This document shows, piece by piece, positions 20,291 to 30,960 of a stretch of DNA of 64,000 nt; the first letter of the stretch is position 1; every line of letters starts with the position of its first letter. The notes under the pieces were generated by a model. It had not been told where the DNA came from. It did no database searches and worked only from the letters and a program-made list of their open reading frames with translations. This DNA comes from Diphasiastrum complanatum. Taxonomy: Eukaryota; Streptophyta; Lycopodiopsida; Lycopodiales; Lycopodiaceae. Location of the stretch: contig MU831566.1 of NCBI GenBank assembly GCA_029204225.1, forward strand, positions 105,155-169,154, written 5' to 3'. The position numbers were made by a program, and so were the translations under genes.

Positions 20291-20512
20291 GGAAAGCAAA
20301 TATGAATTAGAATAAATCATACGCTTATCTGCAAACACGATACATTAAAATGAATTTGAGCATGCGTTTAATTTCCTCCTATCTCATCAAAGCAACCTTT
20401 TCCAATCCACAAGAAGACACATTCTCCTCTCTCCATCTCTCAACTCCCTCTCTCAAACTCACATTCTTGTCTCTCGATCCATCGCTTGCGTGCACTCTGT
20501 GGAAAGTTCGCT

Positions 20513-20525
20513 TTCCAGAAGTTTC
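20513..20525. promoter_or_regulatory. Candidate heat-shock element
   Basis: TTCCAGAAGTTTC fits the three-block heat-shock factor site TTCnnGAAnnTTC exactly. Further GAA/TTC-rich words follow to 20560. It lies in about 500 bases of unidentified DNA (20291-20780) upstream of no recognised gene. Confidence 0.4.
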
Positions 20526-20699
20526 TAGTACTTTCCAAAAGTTTCTGAAAGCTCGTGTTCAGTCTCTCTAAAATGCACGTGTTTTCCCTTCATCCTCACG
20601 TGAAATGCCTTTCAACTGCCATCAAATACGTGGACCAATAAAATTTTAGAAAACCCATTTTGTCTAGCTCGGGTGACATTCTATCTCAAATGTTTGCTT

Positions 20700-21712
20700 C
20701 CATGCTAGCTCCAATTTTTCATACTTCATATCACAGTTAGCTATCGTGCTCCTTCATTGTAAGTTTCAACTACGAATACTTTTTTGAAAGGTCATGTGTG
20801 AACCTGCTCCACTATCAATCCACCGATAATCTAGATCGCCATCATTAGCAAGCATATATGAAGACATCAAAAAAGCATCATCATTTGCATCTTGAAAATT
20901 CAAACCATCCTCATCAAGAGTAAGATTATCTTGCTTGTCTCCTTGATCTCTCTTCTTCTTGTAGCAATCACTTTAAAAGTGTCCTTTGATGCCACGATAG
21001 AAGCACTTGAGCTTTTATCCTTCTTTTTGCCACTTGAAGAAGTAGTCTATTGATCTTGCCCTTTAGACCACTTACTTTTGGTTTTGCCCTTGAATTTGCC
21101 CTTTGTGAAGATAGCATCCTCTTGAAGTGTCGATGTAGAACCACCTCTTGCTTGAAGCCTATATTTCTCATTTATCAAGATCTCTTGAAGATCCATCAAA
21201 CTTGCCAAAGTCATTTGAATAGCAAGACTTTGAACAATTTGAGCATGAGCATCCAACAAGCCATTAAGAATTACTCAAATAAGCCCTCCTTCCATAATGC
21301 TTTCGTCAATGCAAGCCAACTCATCATTCAATGCTTTCATTCTCGAAACAAAAGTACTTGGACTCTCTTCATTCTTTTGTAAACAATAAAAGATTTGCCT
21401 TCTTAGAGTCAACACTCTAGAATTAGACTTGGATTCATAAAGCTTCCTCAATGAATTCCAAGCTTCCAAAGATGATGTGCATTACCAACTTCCTTGAGAA
21501 GTTCATTGGTAACATTCATCTTTATCATGTGTAGAGCCTTCTTGGCCCTCTTGTCATACCTCATTTGATCTTGTTGTGTTGCTGGTCTCTCCTCCAAACC
21601 TACAACAATATCCAAAACATCATTTATCTCAAGAAGTGACTCCATCTTCACTTTCCACAATGAGGTAAGCCTATCATTGGCTTCCAACATGACTCCAATT
21701 GAGGTTGCCATG
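20700..21712 (-). pseudogene. B4 gag-protease relic
   Basis: Read on the minus strand, gag starts MATSIGVMLEANDRLTSLW (21711). It continues through NDVLDIVVGLEERPATQQ, then in shifted frames LRRQIFYCLQKNEESPSTF and QSLAIQMTLASLMDLQEIL. A zinc-knuckle remnant (HRGIKGHFK.DCYKKK, with a stop) lies near 20970-21000. The protease active site WIDSGAGSHM at about 20790-20820 is intact in sequence. At least three frameshifts or stops separate these parts. Homology fades by about 20700, so pol is missing. Confidence 0.82.
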
Positions 21713-22200
21713 TAGCAATAACCTGATCATCTCTTTCAACCTATTTCAATGCACAAAGCACTCCTTTGAACAACAGCAAATGCTTTCAAAAGAAATCACC
21801 AAGATTTGAAACTATCTCAAAAATTCTCTTCTAGCACTTATACCAAGCAAATCAACATATAGAATAATGGAATCTTGATCAACCTATGATCTATCCTCAA
21901 TCTAATGACTTTTGCCACTTCTTAAGATTTAAACACACTCAAATGAAGTCCAACAACCTCGCTATCTGGAGATCCAATCAAAATTAGGGTTTTGACAAAA
22001 TCACAAAAAATTGACTATTTCAAATCCACATGCAAATGCTTGAAAATTTGATATGCAATCTATAAGCCACCAGTTAGGCTAATCCAATGATCCAAAAATC
22101 GGCCAAATCTAGTATGTGAACACAAAAATCGAAATTGATCAAGCTTATAGACCTGTGTAGGGCCTTTTATAGTAGGTGCAAACCCTATTTGGCCAACAGT
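21713..22200 (-). repeat. B4 leader and partial LTR
   Basis: The leader upstream of gag matches 11513-11592 at its gag-proximal end. Farther up, minus-strand GGCCAAATAGGGTTTGCACC and CTATAAAAGG (22163-22172) match the TATA region of the B LTRs. The sequence between differs from the B1 LTR, so this is a related subfamily. No clear methionine-tRNA primer site seen. Confidence 0.6.
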
Positions 22201-22670
22201 TCTCTCCAATGACTTGCTGTCCATTTCGGCTATTGATTAGAGGCTGTTCAGAGTTGCTGCCCAGTGCCCTATTATCTTCAGCTTTTACCTCTCTTTGTTG
22301 GCACTACCAAGTGGACGACGGATCAGCACCCACCCAAGTATTGCTTTCGCCCTTTTTGCACTTCCTTTTTGCACCTACTTGTTGTCTTTCTGCTCACATA
22401 CTACTCTTTTCCAGCCCCCTATTCCTGTTCATATTTGCTGTCTCACATCCTCCTCTTTCCATTCTTTCCATTTTGTTAGAACCCTTCTACTTCTTGGCCT
22501 TGCACATCTGCTATCCATTAATCTACTTTCTCAGCCCCCAATTTTCTAATTATTATCCATCTTGATTGACTGCTTATGTGCCATTTTTGGTGATTTCGGA
22601 AGTTAGACTAAGTTGGGGTGACGACAAACGTCCTCTCCCTCAAGTTTTTGTCTTTTCCTTAGTCCCTATG
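22201..22670 (+). other. Probable leader of gypsy element D
   Basis: Pyrimidine-rich DNA upstream of the D gag start. Overlapping open frames (22176-22565 and others) are hydrophobic, pyrimidine-driven and unsupported. No LTR end found. Confidence 0.4.
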
Positions 22671-24519
22671 GCAACTTCTTCAACAGAAGACCCTCGGCAA
22701 AGCTCTTTAGATGATCGTTTTACACATATTGATTCCCGCATGGATCATCTTGAGAGTCGTATTGATCATGTTCTTTCTAGCCTTGAGACTATCCTACCAC
22801 GAGGGGATACCACTCCCCCAGACATTCTTCATCATCCTGGTAAAGCATCTTTATTTTCTATTTTGAGTATGCCTGCTCCTGCTCCATCTCCATCTTCAAG
22901 GGGTGCTTCTGGTAGTACGTTTGGTCTCTCTTCATATAGTGCTAATCCTTATGGGTCTTCTGTACTACCACTTGGATTTCCCTCCGCACCACCAGGATTT
23001 CCTTCTCCTATTTTTTCAAGTACTCTTGAGCCTCATTTTGCTCATGATTTTCATGACCACATCTAGCTTACTACTTATTCTGGTTCATCTAATGGGAATA
23101 TCTTGGAAAATTGGTTCTCTAAGTTAGAGACCTATTTTCTTATGTATCCCAAGACTGAAATCCAGAAAGTGCAGTTGGCTACGTTACATTTAATTGGTCG
23201 CAAGCTTAGACTTGGTGGCGTGTCTATCACTCTGAGTCTACTCATGAGGGATTACATATATGGCCTACTTTTCATCATGATCTTCGTATAGCTATGATTG
23301 ACCCACAATGGTTGGTTTGCCAATGTGATTAGCTTCGTAGCCTTCGCCATACTAGTAATTTGACTGCTTATATTGATCAGTTTACTGAGCTTTCCTACCT
23401 TTTTACTGAGCTTCATCCTACAGAGCTTATTTCACATTTTATTGCTAGTCTTAGAGGCTCCTTATGATATGATATTTTCTCTTTTCGGCCTCCTACTCTC
23501 TCAGATGCTATCTCCTTGGACTACCCTGCAACAAAAGTATCCTGAGTTATCCACTTCTTCTCATTTTTCTCGCTCTCTTTCCATTGCTTTTTCTACTTTG
23601 GCTTCTTCTACTACTGTTCCTCCTCGCCCTTGTACACCTCGTCCTGCCTTTGTTCGCCATTATCCAGCCACAGAGTTCACTGAGATTCAGCAAAAGCGCG
23701 TCCATTATCGTTATAAGAATCTAGATCATCTAGCCCATGATTGCCGACAGTCTCTTGGTTCTCCTACCACTGTTTTTTGCCATGAGGCTCTTACTCCTGA
23801 TGATTCTGATGTTTATATCCAGATTCTTGATACTCATGACCTACATTCAGTTGATGAGCTGACTAACCCGCTTCTTGATGATCTTGCTTCTGTCGCTTGC
23901 CATGCGCAATTTGCTTATGCTACTTGGGCTGGGCGTCTTGGTCCTCATTCTATTCGGTTATGTGTTCGCATTTTGGGACGAGAATGTATTTCTTTGGTGG
24001 ATACTGGCAGTACACACTGATTTATTAGCAGTTACATTTCCACCAGGATTTGTACTACACCTATTTCTGCTACACAGTCTCTCAGTGTCGAGGTTGCTAG
24101 CTCACATACTTTTATTAGCTCTCTGATGTTTCAAGGCCTGGACTATAGCATTGGTGACTTCTCTGGATAAGCAAATTTCTATGTTATTCCTCTGGAGTGC
24201 TATGATATTATTCTTGGTGCAGATTGGTTTTCATCACTTGGTACTGTTGTTGTGGATTTTTCTCAGCAGACATTGTCTTTTACACATGCTGATCAGCATC
24301 ATTTACTTTCTGGTATTGATTCTCAGGGTGACTACTAGCTGGTTATTGGGAAGTAGTTTATGCGTAGCCTGCCAAAGGCTCAGGGTGCAGCTCTTTTTAT
24401 CATTCAGAGTACATCAGTTGATGCTTCTCCTGCTCCATCCATGGGTCCGCTTCCTCAAGTGATTTTTGACTTATTGCATCGGTATTCTGTTGTCTTTTTA
24501 GAACCTACGTCTCTGCCAT
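22671..24519 (+). pseudogene. Gypsy element D, gag-protease relic
   Basis: The likely gag start is at 22671 (MATSSTEDPRQSS). A heptad-like stretch of Asp/His/Arg (HIDSRMDHLESRIDHVLSSL) and a Pro/Ser-rich linker precede the Ty3 gag domain (NWFSKLETYFLMYPKTEIQK, ATLHLIGRK). After a frameshift comes LTAYIDQFTELSYLF. The zinc knuckle near 23695 has lost two Cys to Tyr (YRYKNLDHLAHDC). The protease has LVDTGSTH at about 23994-24017 with the catalytic Asp intact, then stops, then YDIILGADWFSSLG. The copy ends in the RT lead-in (LLHRYSVVFLEPTSLP) at 24519, where an inverted LTR begins. Confidence 0.85.
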
Positions 24520-25138
24520 GAGCGGAAGCTGATGAGCGGGCTTGGTGTAGGACCGGAAGCACCACAATTAGCAACAGAACATTCAAAATGAATGATTCAG
24601 ACAAATTCACAATGAAATGATATAGTAGTGGGACTGAAAATTTGCACTCTAATCTATGTCAAACGATGAGTACAATGCTTGAAGTGATAACTTCACCTTC
24701 AGTCGTTGAGCGTGATAACGCTGGTTAAAGATACTCGAATAATCAGAAGTAGTTTTCTGATGAAGATCCTAGGATTGATATCCTACAAAAGATCTACAAC
24801 TACCTTTTGTTGTAGTTATTACAACCGACTCATTACAGTTAATGCATGTACAGAGTAGGCAGACTGTCAACACGAAGTCGTTGGGTCAGATTTTAGACCG
24901 ATAGTATCAAAATTTACAAGTATCAAAAAATGTACAATGACTCGAAAAATACACACTCTACAAATATACATTGACTCGCAAAATATAGGATTTTTCAAGT
25001 CGATACAATATCAAAGAATTCTAGAAAGTTCAATTATGAAATTTTTGATCTTTTGTTCAAAAAATCGAGCCGTCTGTTTTTGGTTTGTCAGGATGCTTAT
25101 TAATGAATGAATTTGAGGCTGAGCATTGAATTCCAAAA
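24520..25138 (-). repeat. Solo LTR of the F family, inverted
   Basis: Reverse-complement match to the F LTRs along its length: plus-strand GCGGAAGCTGATGAGCG against CGCTCACCAGCTTCCGC in the 5' LTR, and the GCATTGAATTCCAA end against TTGGAATTCGATGC. No internal F sequence is attached. It interrupts gypsy D; I see no clean target duplication. Confidence 0.75.
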
Positions 25139-25194
25139 AACATTTGGCCCCGTTGCTACCTGCACCAACCACATTCTTAAACCATACATGCTAC

Positions 25195-25811
25195 TGTTGG
25201 AATTCGATGCTCAACCTCAAATCCATTCAATAATGAGCATCCTAAAAACTAGAAACAGAAGGCTCGAATTTTGAGCAGAGGATTCAAAATTTTAGTATTG
25301 AATTTTTTGGATTTTTTTAATACTGGATCTACTCAAAAAATCCTATATTTTTTGAGTAAGTATCTTTCGATTCATTGTACATTTTTCAATACTTGTAAAT
25401 TTTGATACTATCGACAGTCTAAAATCCGACCCAATGACTTCGCGTTGATAGTCTTCCCACTTTGTACATGCATTAACTGTAATGAGGCGGTTGTAATAAA
25501 TGCAATAAAAGGTGGTTGTAGATATTTTGTAGGATATCAATCCTAGAATCTTCATCAGAATACCTTTTCTGATTATTCAAGTTTTTCTGTAGCCAACGTT
25601 ATCACGCTCAACCAGCTGAAGTTATCACTTCAAGCAATTGTACTCACTGTTTGATATTAATCAAAGTGCAATTCTCAGTCCCACTAATATATAGTTCTTT
25701 ATGAATTTGTCTGAATTATTCAATTTGAATGTTCCACTACTAACTGTGGTGTTTCCGATCCCACACCAAGCGCGCTCACCAGCTTCCGCACATTCCCACT
25801 TATTTCCAACA
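25195..25811 (+). repeat. Element F 5' LTR (617 bp)
   Basis: Starts TGTTGGAA and ends TTCCAACA, a perfect eight-base inverted end. It is immediately followed by the primer-binding site. Confidence 0.9.
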
Positions 25812-25823
25812 TGGAATCAGAGT
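25812..25823 (+). promoter_or_regulatory. Element F primer-binding site
   Basis: TGGAATCAGAGT directly after the LTR resembles the usual plant copia site TGGTATCAGAGC, complementary to initiator methionine tRNA, with changes at two positions. Confidence 0.7.
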
Positions 25824-25953
25824 GGGTTGTTCCGTAATCTCCACTATGTCTGTAGATTATCAAGACTTGTTTCTATCAAGACGTTGTTCTAGCAAGCGCG
25901 CAGCCAACATTATTCTGAAATCGTTGTTCTACCAACAATCCCACTCATCCAGA

Positions 25954-26860
25954 ATGGATTCGTCTTCTAGTTCTTCTCTAATCGACAGACTCGATGGGAG
26001 TAACTACCATCTTTGGAATTTCAAAATGAAGGTCATACTACTAGCCAAGGAATTGTGGGACATTGTTGATGGCATAGAAGTTAAGCTTGAAGGTGATGCA
26101 GCCACTATGATCACCAAATGGAGACTGAAAGATGGCAAGGCTTTTGCCATGATCACTCTCATCATCAAAGACAATCAAATTAGTCACATACGTGATGTTC
26201 AGACTGCTAAGGATGCATTTGACATCCTAGAAACTCTCTACAATATCAGGGACGTCGCCTCCAAACTCCATTTGAGGAGAAAATTCTTTACCCTGAGAAT
26301 GTATGAAGCAGTAAGTGTTTTGAGCCATATTAACACTTTCCAAAATCTTATGGAGCAGATGATTGCAACGTTATTATGACTCTATTATCAAGTCTTCCTG
26401 AGGCCTATGAGAATTGGGTCCTAGCAATTTCGATCCAGGAGAAGATCACCCTTTCAAGAGTGATTTCATTACTTCAACAAGAGGAGCCCAGAAGATCTAC
26501 AACTTCCTCAGGCACAATGTTTGGATCCTCAAGCTCTATACTCCAAAAATTAGAAGTTCAGATCCAAAAGGAAGAGCAATATACAATCAGTACCGAATTT
26601 TGACTCATGCTCGAATTTTGGCTCTAGGGTCAAATTCTGGCTAAGGATCGAATTCAAATTCTTCATCTTCCCAACCAAAGCAAAAACAATTTTGCACATA
26701 CTACAAGAGAACTAGACATGAGATCAAGGACTGCAGAAGTTTGAAATTCAACAATGAGAAGAAGTAGTTCAAACAACAAGCGAATTCAGCCTCACCAGTT
26801 TTTTGATGCAGCAACAAGTGGAAGATGAAGTAGCCTTCATGACCAAGGTCGGAGAACAAT
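25954..26860 (+). pseudogene. Element F gag
   Basis: Starts MDSSSSSSLIDRLDGSNYHL (25954), a classic copia gag N-terminus, then WNFKMKVILLAKELWDIVDG, WRLKDGKAFAMITLI and LHLRRKFFTLRM. A stop at 26378 breaks the frame. Homology goes on in the 26376-26603 frame (ISIQEKITLSRVISLLQQEE). The knuckle near 26690-26735 reads CTYYKRTRHEIKDC with the second Cys changed to Tyr, so zinc binding is impaired. Confidence 0.9.
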
Positions 26861-28200
26861 GAGATATCGATTCCTGGTATCTCGATTCTAGAGCAACTCA
26901 ACACATGACTTACCATCAAGACTAGTTTAAAGATTATAAATCTTTCACCCACTCTCGAGTTGTGCAACTTGGAGAAAACTCATCACATTCAATTCAAAGT
27001 GAAGGAACAATTAGAATCGAATTTCAGAAAGGTGAAGTCAAGTTGTTGTCCCAACGTTCTCCAAGTTCCACAAATCTCAAAAAGTTTTAGCTTTCAGGAG
27101 AAGAAGTGACAATCTCTACAAACTCAACCACTGTTATTCTTCCAACAGTCAAGCTCTTCACACCTCAACTTCCAAATCATCTGATATGCTTTGGCATTTC
27201 AGATTAGGCCATTTGAACTTCAATAGTACTCAACAAACATCGACTCAAAAACAAGTACAAGATTTGCCTTCTATCAGCAAGCCAACTTCTCCATGTAAAA
27301 GCTGTATAATCAGCAAGCATGCTAGAAGTCCATTCATTTCTGACTCAGTTCATATGTCCAAAGGCCTGCTGGATCCTATACATAGCGACATATGTGGCCC
27401 AATCCAGACTGCTTTCAAAGGGGGAGCTCTATACCTCCTAACCTTCATCGATGACTTCTCTCAAAGAACTGCAACCTATTTTCTGAAGAACAAATAAGAG
27501 GCATTCAAGTTCTTCATGTAGTTCAAGGCGTTATCAGAAAATAAGACCCAGAGGAAGATCAAATCTCAACGCACAAATGGAGCGGGATAATTTATCTCAA
27601 ACGAATTCAAGGAGTTCTGCAAGGCCAACAGAATACATCAACAATTCACAACGAGCTACTCACCGCAGTCCAATGGTGTAACTGAACGGAAGAATCAAAC
27701 ACTGATCGAAAGTGCCAAGACCATGTTGGCTCATGCCTCTCTTCCGAAATTTTTTTGGGCAAAAGTTGTTGCTACAGCCGCCTATCTACAAAATCGATCG
27801 ATCACCAAAGCCCTGAATGGCAAAACACCTTATGAGGTGTGGACATAATCGAAACCATCACTCAAGAATAGTAGAGTGTTTGGTTGCCTTATTTATGCTC
27901 AGATTTCCAAAGATCTCAAGAAGAAGCTAGATGACAAAAGCACAAAATCAATTTTTGTTATAATCTGGAAACAAAAAAATCATTCACAAGCAGAGATGTC
28001 ATTTTTGTGGAAGATTGATTTATCAACCACAAGGGGGAAGCTCAAGAAATTTTCGATCCAAATATCAAAAAAGGGTTTAGGATTGAAAATCAGAAAATCG
28101 ACACAAACTCAAAAAGTAAGTTACATCAATAGGTCGAATCACATCAGTGGGTCAAGATTCAACCAAGAAGATCGAATCGACCAAGATAACCTCCATCCAG
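26861..28200 (+). pseudogene. Element F protease and integrase
   Basis: The protease site is SWYLDSRATQHMT (about 26870): the catalytic Asp is kept, but the DSGAT Gly is Arg. The 27186-27497 frame holds the pre-integrase HHCC finger (FRLGHLNF … CKSCIISK, with the second His position altered) and HSDICGP with the first catalytic Asp, then FIDDFSQRTATYF. A stop follows. Further on, RTNGAG has lost the second Asp (normally DNGGEY), while QSNGVTERKNQ keeps the Glu. The 27876 frame gives the C-terminal region. Confidence 0.85.
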
Positions 28201-29810
28201 ATTTATGGACAATGCAGCCTGCTATTTCATGCAGGAACCAAATACAGTTTCAGAGGCAATGTCTAAACCTGATGTTAACCAATGGAAAGCAGTGATGGAC
28301 ACTGAATTCAATTCTCTAATAGAGAATCAAATGTGGAAAGTCATTGAGCTGTCAAAGGGAAGAAATCCAATTCCATGCAAATGGATATTCAAGGCGAAGT
28401 ATGATGCTGAAGGAAGGTTGAATTGATACGAAGCCATGTTGGTCGTCAAGGACTATTCCTAGATTCCAAATCTGGATTATTCCGAAACCTTCAGCCCAGT
28501 CGTCAATGCTTCAATCTGTTTGCTACTCTCCTTTGCAGCCGTAGCAGATCTCGAACTCCATTAAATGGATGTCTAGATTGCTTTTCTTGATGGTACCATT
28601 GAAGAGAAAATCTTTATGTCACAACCAGAAGGATACGAACTGAGGGGTAAGCAACACCTTGTATGCAAAATCCACAAGGCACTCTATGGGCTAAAACAGT
28701 TCTCCAGGGCCTGGTTCCAAAAAATAAATGCATTTCTTATTATGAATGGTTTTATTCCAACTCAGCAGACTCAAATGTCTACTTCAAGTCTATATTGAAT
28801 TTCTTCATCAGCATCAGTCTCTATGTGGATGATACACTATTATTCAGTAACGATCTGAATCTGATGAAGGACACGAAATGCATGCTAGCCCAAGAGTATA
28901 AAATGACTGATATGGGTCCAGTCCACTATTGTTTCAGAATCAAAATTTTTTAAATTCGGCCCAACTGTCTGATTTTCATCAGCCAACAGAGATATCTCAT
29001 AAACGTGCTGAAAAAGTATGGAATGGCCAACTGCAAACCAAGTCTCTTTCCGCTCGACCCTGGACTGAAGCTGTCAAAGGAACAATCGGAGGGAGAAAAG
29101 ATGGAGATGAAGCAATATTCATTTCACTCCATCATCGGCTCACTGATGTATGCAATGATCTGCACTCGACCCGACATTGCATATTCGATCAATTCACTCA
29201 ACAATTCCTATAAAATCCTGGTCTAACCCATTGGAAAGCACTCATAAAAATCATGAAGTTCATCCAGACAACCAAACATCTTAGCATCTATTATGGAGGC
29301 AGCCAACCTACCAACATACTTGAAGGATACACAGATGTGGATTAGACAGGAAATATCGATACTAGAAGGTCTACTTTTGATTTGTATTTCTATACAATCA
29401 AGGCCCAATTTCATGGAACTTGCCAGAAATAGGCCTCAGTAGCATTGTCATCAATCGAATAGGAATACATTGCTACCACGAATGCTACCAAGGAGACAAT
29501 TTGGCTTAGGCACCTGCTAGCAGAAACCGACCTTGCACCGTCACATCCAACGGCCATATTTTGTGACAACCAAAGCACCATAGCTCTCTTTCTCTCTCTC
29601 TCAATCTGAGATTTCATTCTCGAAGCAAGCATATCGAAATCAAATATCACTATTTGAGAGAGAAAGTGCAAAGCAAGGAGATATCGTTAGTCTCATGCAT
29701 GACAAAATGAATGGCAGCAGATTACTTCACAAAGGCTCTGTCAAAGGAGCACCGCCTCAGATTCAACGACATGTTGAATCTGAAAATTAAAAGTTTTTAG
29801 GATCCACATT
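28201..29810 (+). pseudogene. Element F reverse transcriptase and RNase H
   Basis: RT blocks: NQMWKVIELSKGRNPIPCKW, then stops at about 28425 and 28460, TFSPVVNAS, LDGTIEEKIFMSQPEGYEL and LYGLKQFSRAWFQK, then in another frame SLYVDDTLLFSNDL with an intact active site. RNase H starts YSFHSIIGSLMYAMICTRPD (29120-29180). After 29225 the reading is badly broken. The element ends with a purine tract (AAGGAGGAG) before the 3' LTR. Confidence 0.88.
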
Positions 29811-29819
29811 AAGGAGGAG

Positions 29820-30422
29820 TATTGGAATTCGATGCTCAGCCTGAAATCCATTCAATAATGAGCATCCTGAAAACCAGAAATAGAAGGCTCGAATTTTTGA
29901 GCAGAGGATTAAAAAATTCAGAATTGAATTTTTCAATATGGACCAGCTCAAAAAATCCTATATTTTTTGAGCCAGTATTTTTCAAGTCATTGTACATTTT
30001 TTTGATACTTGTGAATTTCGATACTGTTGGTATAAAATTTGACCCAACGACTTCGCGTTGATAGTCCGCCCACTTTGTACATGCATTAACTGTAATGAGG
30101 CGGTTGTCATAACTGCAACAAAAGGTAGTTGTAGATATTTTGTAGGATATCGATTCTAGAATCTTCACCAAAAAGTTTCTTCTGATTATTCAAGTTTTTT
30201 TGTAGCCAGCGTCGTCACGCTCAACCGGCTGAAGTTATTATTTCAAGCAATTGTACTCATTGTTTGATAATAATCAGAGTGCAATCCTCAGTCCCACTAC
30301 TGTATCATTCTTTATGATTTGTCTGACTCATTCAATTTGAACTTTCTACTGCTAACTATGGCGTTTCCAATCCTACACCAAGCTTGTTCACCAGCTTCGC
30401 ACATTCCCACTGATTTTTGACA
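29820..30422 (+). repeat. Element F 3' LTR (603 bp)
   Basis: Matches 25195-25811. Its first bases are TATTGG (TG mutated to TA) and it ends TTTGACA. Preceded by the purine tract AAGGAGGAG (29811-29819). Confidence 0.88.
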
Positions 30423-30425
30423 GCG

Positions 30426-30712
30426 TCGATGAACAACAGATGCTTCATTTGCGGTGAACTAGGCCACTTTATGGTTGATTGTACAGTCAAAACAAAGTAC
30501 CATGCCCTGACTGTGTTAGAAAACACAGTTTCAAAGACTGTCTGAAACAACCAAGGTCCTATCTGCCTGCCACGTTCATTACGAATCCGGATAGGATCCC
30601 AACAACAACACACCACGAGCACCATAGCCACCAACCTAGAAAACTTCTACATTACCTTGTGATTACCCAGATCACTCATGGCACAGAGACGTTATTACAA
30701 GAAATGAATTGA
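30426..30712 (+). pseudogene. Gag scrap with two zinc knuckles
   Basis: MNNRCFICGELGHFMVDC (30429 onward) is a CX2CX4HX4C knuckle. A one-base frame change then gives a second, CPDCVRKHSFKDC (about 30503-30541), in the 30479-30712 frame. The paired arrangement is also found in gypsy G at 40600-40710, so this is probably a gypsy gag C-terminus cut off by element F. The following 81-codon frame (30709-30954) is unrecognised. Confidence 0.6.
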
Positions 30713-30960
30713 ATTATTGTAGAAAGAAGAAGAACATAGATATTCCGTCATCTGCTACAATTTCCAACAAAGAGCAACCTCACCAGGAAATTGAAATTTT
30801 CTTCTACCTTTGTGCAACAACAAATCTATTTGAGACCCCACAATCTAAGCAGATTTCCAAGGCCTTAGACAGATTTGATCATTTGATCTCCCAACAAGTA
30901 GATATACCGAACAGCTATGGGAATAGGAAAGCTATAGGGAAATTCATTTTATGAATCTCC

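Larger units (their letters stand above)
25195..30422 (+). mobile_element. Copia element F, full structure but decayed
   Basis: A 5.2-kb element with two LTRs (25195-25811 and 29820-30422), a primer site, gag, protease, integrase, RT and RNase H in the normal copia order, and a polypurine tract. Stops and frameshifts occur in every domain. The LTRs differ at roughly one base in ten over the first 110 bases, so it is old. Flanking pentamers (GCTAC and GCGTC) agree at only three of five positions. It is the same family as element A. Confidence 0.92.

Noticed and set aside
20026-20338. Open frames of Arg/Glu or Ser/Leu repeats
   Set aside because: They translate the CT microsatellite in every frame; no gene.
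21050-21382. Plus-strand 110-codon frame
   Set aside because: Antisense shadow of B4 gag.
22176-22565. Hydrophobic 129-codon frame as a membrane protein
   Set aside because: Pyrimidine-rich leader gives Leu/Phe/Ser in several overlapping frames; no start context and no homology.
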